Assembly (NCBI GenBank): GCA_016081115.2
Contig: JABTTQ020000684.1
Location: 248,001 to 312,000, forward strand
DNA length: 64,000 bases
From: Rehmannia glutinosa
Taxonomy: Eukaryota > Streptophyta > Magnoliopsida > Lamiales > Orobanchaceae
Reading direction: 5' to 3'
A program made the position numbers and the translations under genes. The notes beneath the pieces were generated by a model. That model was not told the origin of the DNA, ran no database searches, and saw nothing but the letters and a program-made list of their open reading frames with translations. Below are positions 33,811 to 45,000 of this stretch, in pieces; the stretch's first letter is position 1; each line of letters begins with the position of its first letter.

Positions 33811-35589
33811 TGTAACGCTCCAAATTTAATATTCCAAACATAATCATAAATGTATCAGTTAATGAATAACATACTCCGAATATTTACTAACTTAAATTCC
33901 ACAAGCGCAATTGTCCAAAAGTACGATAATTTAAACTTATAATACTAGGGATCTAAGTCTACCAAAAACAAAAAAATTACAAAGTAAACCCAATCATATA
34001 AACTAAGTATTATAAATATTACAGTAGAAGTCTTAATTTACAAAAACTTTATAACGAGAAATAATACATCAAAACAAATAGAAACCAAAACTAATGCAAT
34101 TACATTTCAAAATACTTAGGGTAAAGATTTAAAAAAAGGGCACAACACGAATCTTATTATGCATTACATTTCAAGACTAATGTTAAGGGCTCAAATTCAA
34201 ATAAATCACTAAAGTTTTTAAGAAATTACGAATAAACAAATTATACACAAGTAATATTGCAATGGGAATAGAATATAAAGTTAGGGTTCTTTGCATCAAA
34301 TAAAAACTTGAAAGAAATTCTCAAACAAATTAATATTTTAGTGAACAAAAATATTTCATGCGTTTTAAAAAATGAATGCACAAAAATGTCAAGACTAATG
34401 TTAATTACAAAACCTACCAAATAAATCCACTACACAAGTAAGCAACATTACGAATAAACAAATTATACACAAGTAATATTGCAATGGTATCAAAATAGAA
34501 TATAAATTATACTAACCTTATGATGCCGAGAAAAGTGGGAATAGACACATGTGCATCAAATACAATATTAGCACAAATACACACGTCAAACAAATTACTA
34601 GATTCAACCAATTCAAATTTAAAATGGGAATGGAAAAATGCCCCATTTTAAAACCAACAAGATACACAAAATAAACACATCATAATTATGTTGATCAAAA
34701 CCAAAACGGGTATAATGTAATTAAAATACTCATGCACTTGACATTACAACACAATAATATAAATTCTCGATCTTAACGACTGCTAATAGAATTCGTATAT
34801 CTCGCATGTAATAAGTTCTCTAATTTTGTAAAAGTGATGAGGCTACGTGGGTAATTCATCTTATCTCGGCTAAGTTTAAATCTTGATCTCAAGGGTAGTA
34901 CAATATTTTCAAGTCATTAATAACGTGAATCTATTATGTTATCTCAATCTAAATTGGCAAATTTGTGTTCGCAATTGATTATAGCGAAAAATTAATAAAC
35001 TTAACACTTTAACCTATTAGTCTAAACCGTCTAAATTGATTAATTATTATAAAGCTACTTTAATAACATATCTAGAGAGATTTTATATCAAAGTTTACTG
35101 AATAATTATAACTTATCAGCGTTCAATATGTCGAGTATTATGATTTTGCAATCATGTAAGGGATAACCTAATATTTTCAAAAAGTTCTTTATTAGAAGAA
35201 TTTAAACTTGAATTCTGATTTTAGCAAACCAATTATATACAATATCATTATTATCTTTATTTTTATTTTTATTATTTTTTAAACTCCAAATTTAGTCATT
35301 TAATGGGCACTATAACATATAACATTTTAAACAATTCTTATGTTTCAAGGATATTGGGAATTTAAAATTCCAATTTTTATTAATTATAGAAGGGTTTTCC
35401 AGTTTCTATTTCAAGCTTGGTAAATATTCTTTTATATATATTATTTTATTTAAATATATAAATATATGATTCATTACAACAATTCATAAGGTTCAACAAT
35501 AAAAGAAAATTCATACAAATCAAACACATAAAGGGTGATAATGACAGACGTGCAATATGCCAAAAACAATTAATTCAGTTTTTCTTTTT

Positions 35590-36070
35590 TTATTTCTTCA
35601 ATTTTCTTAAAATTATTTTTTTCCCATTTGAAACAAGGAAATCTGAAAATTCCACCCATATTTCGTAGATCTCCGTCGCGAAACGGATTCGGCTACCAAC
35701 GGTAGAGGACGGCAGGAGACGGACGGTGACGGACGATGACGGTGTGGCGCCGGACGACCGGAAAACAAAACAAAAAAAGAAAAATAGAGAGAGAAAAGAG
35801 AAATCAAAGAAGAAAGGAAGAAGAAAAAGAAAAGAAGGGAAAAAATAATAAAAAAGTAAAAAAATCCAGTAAACGGTGGTTGGCGGTGGCGCAAGGCGGC
35901 GGATGGCGTGTGGTGGTGATGGGTGGAAAATAAAAGAAAAGGAAAAGAAGAGAGAAAGAAAGGAGAAGAAGAGAAAAAAATAAAATAACATAAAATTGGG
36001 TGGCCGGCGGCGGGCGGTGGCGGGCGGCCGGCGCCGCTGGAGAAGGAGAGGAGGGGAAGAGGTTTTCACA
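35590..36070 (-). other. alternating proline-codon and pyrimidine-rich tract downstream of the LTR TATA box
   Basis: Blocks of CCACC/GCCG-rich sequence alternate with TTTCTTC-rich blocks, giving an accidental 159-codon proline/phenylalanine-rich frame. The tract recurs at 57216-57623 and 59740-60340 in other family D copies. It lies in the transcribed part of the LTR. I regard it as leader sequence, not a gene. Confidence 0.6.
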
Positions 36071-36131
36071 CTCAGGTGTGTGTTAGTGTGTGTAAAAATT
36101 CCAAAAATGAGCTTTAGGGTTTGGAGTTTGG

Positions 36132-36142
36132 GGTATTTATAG
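36132..36142 (-). promoter_or_regulatory. TATA box of family D LTR
   Basis: Minus strand CTATAAATACC. The aligned position in the plus-strand copy (about 59670-59680) is TTTAAATACC. Confidence 0.7.
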
Positions 36143-36254
36143 GCCTCTAAATGGGTAGGCTTTTAGTTTGGGTTGGGCTTGGGTGTGAGCTTGGGTGTGG
36201 GCTTGATGCTGAAAATTATTGGGGTTGAGATGTGGGCTTTAATATTAATTTTAA

Positions 36255-37152
36255 GGAAAATAAGATTTTTAGTAGTCGTAAGTTGGGCGTGTTTTAATTA
36301 ATAAAATCACATTCATTTTTTAGGGCTTTAACTTTCAAATTTCTAGATATTCAGTCCTTTAACTTAACAATTTTATTTTTGGTCCTATAACGTAATATAT
36401 TTGAGATTTGGTCCTATAACTTAACATATTTTAGAAATTTGGTCATGTAACCTTTTTTTTTTAGGGAATTTAGTAATATAACTTAACAATAGTTAAATTT
36501 AATTAATTTATTAAAAAGTTATTTCTAAATTAATTTAATTTTTCAAATCGAATGATTTTAATTAACAATTAATTTTCTTTAAAAATAAATAATTATTTTT
36601 TAATTTAATTAATTTTTAAAAAAATATTTAAGCATTAATTTTTAAACCTTCAATTAAATGCATCTTGTACACTAGTTTACGATTACATTTCTTGGAGATA
36701 ATTATCCTCACCAAAGGTTAATTGCATAAATATGACAAATTATTCTTAAGTTACTAATTTGATGTAATTATTTTAATTTTCCTAGAATTCATTAATTATT
36801 TTAGAAATTTCTATTTATTTAAACTTTTTATTAATCAAATTAATTTAATTTTAATTGTTTTTATAATTTGATTAGTTTCCAAACATTGAAATTTAATTAT
36901 TTTATATTTGGTCCTATAAAATAGTTAAATTTAACTATTGCTAAGTTATAGGACTAAATTTCTAAAATATATTAAGTTGTAGGACCAAATTTCTGAAATA
37001 TGTTAAGTTTTAGGACCAAAAATAAAATTGTTAAGTTAAAGGACTGAATAACTAGAAATGTGAAAGTTAAAGGACTAAAAAATGAATGTGACAATTTAGA
37101 GGACCAATTCTCCAAAAGGTCCAACTTACAGGACTAAAAATCTTATTTTCCC
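36255..37152. mobile_element. MULE-type MITE, 898 bp, 9-bp TSD
   Basis: The termini are inverted repeats starting GG(G)AAAATAAGATTTTTAG. Long inverted arms carry CACATTCATTTTTTAG and repeated GGACCAAA/TTTGGTCC words. The flanks are a perfect 9-bp duplication TAATTTTAA (36246-36254 and 37153-37161), typical of Mutator-like elements. No coding sequence. Confidence 0.85.
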
Positions 37153-37644
37153 TAATTTTAAAATGATGAAAAATAAAATGGACTTGGGCTTGTATAATAT
37201 AAATTGTTGAAAATTAAAAATTGAGTTTTGAGCTTTTTAAAATAAATGTTGAAATATACTAAACACCGAGGTATAATTATTTATTAATGCCAAAATAAAT
37301 TAGAAACTATATAATTAGAACATAATAGTATTCAAATCATAAATCTTTAAAAAAATTAATATTATAGATAATTAACCCAGTAATAAGATAATAAACGAAA
37401 ATTCTAATTTGAATTTCAATAAATAAACAAAAGTGTATACGATAAACAATTAACAAAAATAAAATAGAAAAGTCTATTATCAATCCCAATATAATACAAA
37501 AATTAGGTTGCTGTAATGAATCGTATGGTCAAATACATATTAAAAGTATTTTAATATAAAAAAATTGACTAACTTCAAGACATAAATTATTAGGAACATA
37601 ATATACAAATAAAATTCTAGGTCTATTGAATGTGGGATATGACA

Positions 37645-40030
37645 TACTTCCCCCTTTTAAAGAAGTTGGTCCCCAAATTCCTTTTTACCATAAGAAATTG
37701 TAGATCTAATAATTTCAAGCTTAAAATTCCCAATCGCTATTTTCTTCTTTCCAAGCTTAACATCTAATTGTCATATGGATTTGTATCGTATCTACACCTA
37801 GGTATCTTAACACATCTGATATTGATGGTAAGGTCCCAAAAGATAAATTTCTAGATTACAATCATCAATCTAAAGAGTTGACATCTTACCACTACTGACC
37901 TCTGAGTTCTTACAAGATCCATAAAAATCCGATCCAGGGGCATGAAATTCCAAGTTACACTTGATAATAAAATCTAATCCTTAATTCAAACTTAGTCGAA
38001 CTTAATCTAAGAATTCAATACTTCAATCTAAATCACGCAAGCATCCAAAAATTGAACTCAAACTCAAATTGATATCATCAAATAGTTATAATCTAATTCC
38101 CCAGCAAATGATCTTATCATGATTTTGTTCTGATTTCTAGTTACTCAGTATCTAAAGTCACCAATTTGATGAATCATAACTTTGTCATATTCGGGAAACC
38201 CAAACTCAAACATCACCGTGATTGCAGTCTAAATCATCAAACCTCTTCACATATGTTATCTCATCATAGACTCCTCGACAAATTCATATTAATAATGCTT
38301 ATCAAATAAGTTCTTTATTGAGAACTACGAAAATAACTAAAACCAATAGGACGCAATTCCACAAAATATCAATCATAGTGTTAATTGACCTTATAATTCA
38401 TATCATCTAGCGATTGAACTTAACCTTTATGTAAATCAATTACTAGTCAACTTATCATAACTTGATGCACTTCAAATCATCAATCTGTGTTTAATCAATT
38501 TCCACATGTGACTTACAATGATTACTTCAATCACAATATAACGACCTAAAGATTTCATTTCAGTCTATTGCTCAACCCAAATACCATCAATAAATTTAAA
38601 CCTCTGAATACTCAAAATAACTGAAACCTAATGGAATCCACCAAATAATTTTGCAAAAGATAGCTTATGATATCTTACCATTGTATATAGATAATAGCCA
38701 TAATCATCCATCAACAATCCACGAAGCGGTATTCAATTACTATACCCAAAAGACAAGTTGCTTACATCGATCCATCATCATAGTGTTATCATGCATATCA
38801 CATTGCAAATGGACTCGCCTACAAAATACTTAATCCCAAGCTCAGTCGTAAGGTAATGTTCACCTTATCACACAAAATAAACCATAGTCTAGCTATCAGC
38901 TCTAAGTTAATGGGTAACTGTGAGGATATTAACCCCAATTGTCACGCACCTTAATTTTTGTCAATATCTCTTTTCTTCTTGAGAAACTGTTTCATATCAA
39001 CCCTTTAAATCCATTTCCTCTTTTCATTCCTAAACTATAATCAACCCCTATGTCAGTATAACATCAAGGTGATCAATTAAAATGGTATGCCCTACACACT
39101 ATATTGAACAGAATAATGACATTATCTCAAATTAGTATTCTTAAATAATCATCGAGATTCAAACCTAAAAATATACTATTCCAATAACTCATCGATATCC
39201 TATATTGGAAAATAAGTAAATCATACACATAAGTGTATCCTAGTAGTTATTAACTCTTTATCAAGCTTATAATCTATGCACCTCAAGTCTCAGTTACAAC
39301 CTAATAATGATAGAAGTAACAAGACTTGACAAGAAAAAGAGAACGTCACGACCTCGACATAAGGTAATGTCTACCTAGATCAACATCTAACCACCATATA
39401 AATTGACTATATATAAGATTCATACTTAGGTATATAATTTATTAACAATTTCGATACTATAACCTCAAAAGATAAGTCTGTAGACCCATCTACAACCTAA
39501 GCATCTATCCACTTAACAATAGCGCCCTCATCAAATTCCTATGAAATCCATTGGTAATTCAATTCAAGCCAAAGTAATTTCCATACTACTCGATAATCAA
39601 ATCTTCCTTGTTAATTCAATCTAGACGACATGATTATCCCAAAATAACTTAAAATTCAGGTGTTAATATCGCATATCATATATGCATTGACCATATGTAA
39701 GTTTCACACTTATGTATTTAACCTATAACCAACGTCGATACTAGAAGTTCAATGATAAACACAAAGATCCATATATGGTTAACCCCCTCATTCATTTCCT
39801 ATACAATCACATTATCCATTGATAATCGAACTCAAACCCAAATAATTCACATCTTATTCGATAATCAAACCTTAATCTTTGAATAAATCCCATCAACATA
39901 ATTATTTCAATTTAAACTTAACTAGAGTTTTAAGATCATCCACTAGTAATAATCTAATCCACAGGTGGAGAATCTTGTACTGGTTAGCTCAGTTGTAGTT
40001 TCTTTTACACCCAAGCTCTGATACCATATC
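37645..40030 (-). other. non-coding interior of family D with PPT
   Basis: The PPT on the minus strand, TTTAAAAGGGGGAAG, is at 37647-37661, two bases from the 3' LTR and preceded by TTTGGGGACCAACTTC. The interior has no ORF above 60 codons on the sense strand. Its PBS half (39056-40014) matches 55505-56460. Confidence 0.78.
40015..40026 (-). other. primer binding site of family D
   Basis: Minus strand TGGTATCAGAGC, four bases from the LTR end. The same site at 56461 is split by a MITE. Confidence 0.85.
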
Positions 40031-40146
40031 TGTAACGCCCCAAATTTAATAAAGCAAAAATAATCACAAAGGTCTCAGTTAACGAATAACATACTCCGAA
40101 TATTTGCTAACTTAAGCTACACAAGCGTAATTGTCCAAAGGTATGA
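40031..40146 (-). repeat. fragment of family D 5' LTR
   Basis: 116 bp matching 33811-33925. It breaks off at GATC/TAAGGC and continues as gag sequence, so the rest of the LTR is missing. Confidence 0.75.
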
Positions 40147-40256
40147 TCTAAGGCATTTTCCAGACTTGCGCCAGCACTACAACAACTCATGCCCGCCCTT
40201 TCCACAATGAGGACAAGTTTTCCTTTGTGGTTCCAATTTCCTTTCTTTTTCATCAC
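40147..40256 (-). pseudogene. family D gag zinc-knuckle fragment, copy 1
   Basis: The minus strand encodes CPHCGKGGHELLQC-like sequence, a CX2CX4HX4C knuckle of gypsy gag, preceded by a basic stretch. It is cut at 40257 by copia B copy 2. A near-identical fragment lies at 57114-57210. Confidence 0.7.
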
Positions 40257-41833
40257 TGTAGGTCCCAAGGGGTGTGAATATAAGGTTTAGAAGGGGGGGT
40301 TAAATAAACCTTACCAACTTTTTGATTTAGTCCTTTTAAAAAGTTTAGAGTTAATTCTTCACAGCTAAGTCCTTGATGGACATCTAAGTTAGTTAATCAA
40401 CAGATTTAGCCACTCAAATGACTCAATCGATTTGTTGATAGAATAACTTCAATTTTGCTTAGTCTAAAACTTAACTCGACTGTGATATGTTTTCAGCGGA
40501 AGACTTAACACACTTGAATTTGGTTTAAGTTTGTTTTAACACTTGGTTTTAGCACTTTGTTAATTATCAGTTGGATAGCAAATTTATCAGGAGATATTAA
40601 AATGATATGCAGAAATTAAATGCTGAAATGTAAATGACACAATAAATTTTATAGAGGTTCGAAGATGGGGTAATTCTTCTACTCCTCTCTTCTCCAACTT
40701 CTGAAGGAATCCACTAAGTATTGATCAGAGTACAAAGTGGTTAGCAGTCCAGATACAAGTCTTGATCACACAGCTGATTTGATCCTTTGGGACTCATTCT
40801 GGAGATGCCTTGGTCACACGGTGGCTTCTCGTCCGACTAAAACTTCTTCACGGGCGACTTCCTTGCTACTACAGCTCACTTGCTCAAGCTTCTTGGATTT
40901 GATCACGAAGCCCTCCAATAACTTGAGACTAGTTTGACCTTAAACCTTTCTACAATCCTTCGTGGAATGTATACCCTTTTGATTCTTCAAATGTTTCATC
41001 TTCAACTGATTGAAGTCGTCTTTCTTTCACAGGTAAGTGTTGGATTGATTTCCTTCGTGGTGTAGGCTTGAGGATTAAGCTTGAATAACTTGAGAATATC
41101 TTTGTAGGTTACAGCTCGAATTAGCTTGAATGTTCGTTGTTTTTGGTAGTCAAGGTAATCTTTTCTCAAATTGATTCCTCAGCCTTTTATAGTGTTCTTT
41201 TGAAAATCTGCCCGTTGAAGAGATAGGCTAATTTTCAAAAGACATTTGTGATCGTTGGCTTGTCTTGTTGCAGTCCTTGAAATTGACATTTCCTCGTATT
41301 GAATGAACCTTCAGCTTTTCAGTGTTCTGACACAGGTGCAGTGCTTCCCATTGGTTTATTCCTTTTGCACGCTTCGGGGACTGAGCACTTTAAGAAAGGT
41401 AGTATGGAATTATTACTTGTTTAAGTAACTTTCTTGACTTCTGTGCAACGGATCTTTTTCAGTTGTCTTGACTTGACTGCAGTTCCTTAACTTCGCCAGA
41501 TGACTTAGAGTCAGCTCCCAATCATTGGATGACTCATCTGTCACTTCAACTTGAGACTTGGCCATCTTGAGTTGACTTGACTGACACTTCACTCAGCTGC
41601 ATCTCTTTGCATCTTGATCGAGTTCTGTCTTCTCTTCCTTGCCACACATTTGTCTCTCGTGGGTCTTCCTTCTAGTCTCCATTTGACTTCTTGCTTATTT
41701 AGGCATGGCGGACTTAACTCAGCTCGACCAGCCCTATCTATTACAATGCAAATTACAAAGAAAATGGTGTGCCAACTTTCTAGTCTAAGTTTTACATGGC
41801 ATTCATCAAAATCTAAAAATTAATTTCCCAACA
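40257..41833 (-). repeat. family B copy 2, 3' LTR
   Basis: 1,577 bp with a TATA box at 41183-41192 (minus strand). Collinear with 53464-55031. Confidence 0.9.
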
Positions 41834-42093
41834 ATTTCCCCTTTTTGATGATGCCAAAACTTAAATATATACATGCAAGAATGTAAGCATCAAAGATACA
41901 TACAGGTAGTGCAGTAACAAAGAATGTATGCGTAGAATCAATCTTTTTATTGATCATAACATTCTTGTCCTTTACACAACTGTTTACAAAGTATATCAGA
42001 GCAAACATCTATGTCTACGCAAAAAAAATAGAGAAATTACAGATTTCTTATTAAATGTACAGAAGACTTACATACTTATGTATTTACAACACT

Positions 42094-45000
42094 TCATCTC
42101 CTTCGCTGCCTCCTTCTTTCTTCATCAGCTCTGTCGTCTTCTGACCTTTTTCTCTTCTTCTCTTCTTCTCTTCGCTTTCTTTTTCTCATAGGCTTTTTAA
42201 GCGACTTCATCTCTTCTTTTTCTTTCTTGTCTCTCTTCCACAATGGTGAGTTTGTCTTCTATTTTCTTCTTGATTCTCTTTACATACTCAAAGATTGTTC
42301 TTGGCCACTTGCATTGGCTACTTCGTCAAACCCACCCCAATAAATCCCTCCTTTCTTACGGATCTATATATCCAATGTTTTTGGGCGAGAAGTGCAGGTT
42401 TTTGAAACCTCTTCCTCCACCACGCTTCTTCCTCTACCTCTGGCGGCGTGTATTGTCTTTGGGGCCTTCTTCTTCCCCAGAGTGATCGCGAGTAGTCCGC
42501 TTCCTATCGACTTCTTCACATAGCTTGAGGCCTTTTTCCCAATATAAGTCCCAGGCTTGGGCCATGGTCATGTTCTCGAAGTATCCCTCGGATGCGGCGT
42601 CTTGAATTCATCGACCGATCTAGGCTCGCTTAGGCGTGCGAGATGGCATCGGTGTTTACACTTTCTTTGGAATGCCTCCATATTGTTTGAAATTTCCATC
42701 ACTCGGGCATCCATTTTTCCTTCCACCTCCTTCATCCATGCTTCTACTATCTTCTCTTTTTGAGACATGGACACAGCAGAGTGTTGGAGCGCAGAGTCGG
42801 CTGGAAGTTTTTGATTATGTCATTTGTGACAAGTCCTTGTTGAGGGGTTTTAGCAATCATCAATGTCATGTCTTTCGAACCTTCCCTTAATAGATTTTCC
42901 CTTGTCTCTTCTCGCTTCTTGTTTGTCTTCCCTTTACAATTTGTATTCTTCTTCTCGACCTTAGGATCCTTTCAACGTCTTTGGGTATGCATCTTCCCCC
43001 TTTTTGGCATCATCAAAAGAGAGAGGAACCCCTCGAAACATGCCATCAATCATGAAGTCTAAGCGGCTGATAGCTGAGTTATGCTTTGAATCTGCTGCGG
43101 AGTATGCTACACGGAATTCGGAGCGGGTGGCTTTTGATTCAGTGCCACTACTTCATTTCGGCCATGAGGAGGTGAATTTCTTCTCCATGTTCTCCTCACG
43201 CGCAGAAGTTCTTTGCGATGAAATTCGCAAATGATTCCATTTACGTGGTATGAGAGTTATGCATTCTGTCAATATTTTCTGGCATACTCCTTTTCATGTC
43301 AGCATTATCAGTGCTCCAGACTAGCATTTTATTGAACAATGTTCTGAAGTATCGAACTTGTTCCACGCGCATTGTCTGCTGTTGTTGCCACCATTCTCGG
43401 ATCCTGACTATTATTCCACGCAGATCAGTAGTAAGATTTGCGTCTCTGTTATCCAGTCTCATGTCTAGTGAGGCCTGGTGACTTTCCATCTTTTCTATCT
43501 CCGCAAATATGGCCTTGAAAACTTCTCGAACCTCAGCTGTCACCTCTGTCATAGCTGGCGGCCAAGCAGCGTCAAAGTCAAAGTCTGCTGGGACGATGGT
43601 ATCTGTTGGAATGACGGGATTAGGTTTATGGAAATGTTCTTGATCTTTAGCTGATTCTTCAAGAAGATCATGCAGCTCTAGAGAGAAGGTGAACGATTCT
43701 TCAAATGGATCATCACAGACGTAATGAATCTGTTCAATGGTAACTTGTGCCCGTGACGTGCCCGGTTGAGTCAATTCTGCTGCAGCTTGGGGAGCCTACG
43801 CAGTTGACTGTGTTTCAGCTGTGGTCTGTTGTGGTATTGACCCAGCTAGCTGAGCCTCAACTGTCTCAACAACTTCGTCGGTCTCAGCTTGTTTTTCCAT
43901 ATGAGTTGTCTGGTCCTCGACCGTATCAGTAGCGTCATCGGATGATGATGAGACTTGTAGATGTGGCTCATCATCAAAATTGAAGTTTTGGCGAGTAGCC
44001 TTAAGATCGGACTTACTCATGCTTGGAAGAACATCCTTAGCTGAGTCGTTTGGATTTGCAATAGGGGATGACTTAGCTTCATCTTCACCTTCAGATCCCA
44101 GAAAAGTTACATCAGGATTGTCTTGGGAATCGTGAAGGGCACTTATCTCTTTCTCAGATACATCGATGATAGTGGGAGGGATGTTCTCTGTATCCGCCTC
44201 TTTACCTCGGGAAGTCTCAACCTCCCGTAGGCCTTCACTACCTCCTCGCAATCTCTCTTTGCGGCGAGGCCTTGGACAATCCCTTCGACGAGTGTCGGTA
44301 TGTCTTGGGGAGTCAGAGGTGGCATCCTGGAGTCTCAACTCCATGGATTGCACTTTCATTGCCAGTGTTAACTCCCGGGCAGATCCATCTTGTGCCTCAA
44401 CCGCATCAACAAGCGTCATTGGCCTTGAGCGATTGGCACTTCAGAGCATCTCAATCGTCCGAACGTCGATGACAACTTCTTTGTGTATCTTTTTCTTGTT
44501 CCTTCTCCACTTCGCCTCCTAGATTTGTTGTGGAGTCGTTTGCGCACATCCTCCGACCTTCTTTGCCGATGAGAGGAGTTTCCCCTCGGCCCGGACACCA
44601 TTTGAGTGAGTGACTTGGATTGGGGTCACTCGTCTCCGGACTCCGGCTATTCCCTTTGAGTATTCAGGCCGTTGGGATAGGTGGTAAGACACCTTGATGA
44701 GGGGTTGGCTCGACTTGGGTCCCCACAATCCCGGTTCATTGCAGTTCCTTACAACTTTCTTGAGTGGTGGGGAAGTGGTTGCGGCAACAATGATGGCAAT
44801 CACGCCGCACCACTACCATGGGCTCAAATTCAGTTTGTGATTTGGAAGACTCCTGGTCCTTCCATTAGCCTTTTTGCTCATGTAAGATCCTGGATTCCCG
44901 CATGGCTTGCTTTGCATTTCCAATTCTTCTTTGCGGTGAGGAGGTCAGATCTTCATCACTTTCTGAGAGAACATCGAGGTGGGGATGAGTGTGATCAGTG

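Larger units (their letters stand above)
33811..37644 (-). repeat. family D 3' LTR
   Basis: 3,834 bp including an 898-bp MITE. On the minus strand it begins TGTCATATCCCACATTC at 37644 and ends GGAGCGTTACA at 33811. It matches, in reverse, the LTR starting at 58691; for example 34735-34800 corresponds to 63880-63945. Confidence 0.85.
33811..40146 (-). mobile_element. Ty3/gypsy family D element with pol deleted
   Basis: Minus-strand order: 5' LTR fragment (40031-40146), PBS (40015-40026), 2.4-kb interior without ORFs, PPT, then a 3.8-kb 3' LTR (33811-37644). The interior near the PBS matches 55491-56460, and the part near the 3' LTR matches 57741-58690 in reverse. Leader and 3' end are therefore joined with gag-pol missing. 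Confidence 0.82.

Noticed and set aside
35590..36069. 159-codon minus-strand ORF rich in proline and phenylalanine
   Set aside because: Low-complexity translation of a pyrimidine-rich LTR leader that recurs in other LTR copies with different frames.
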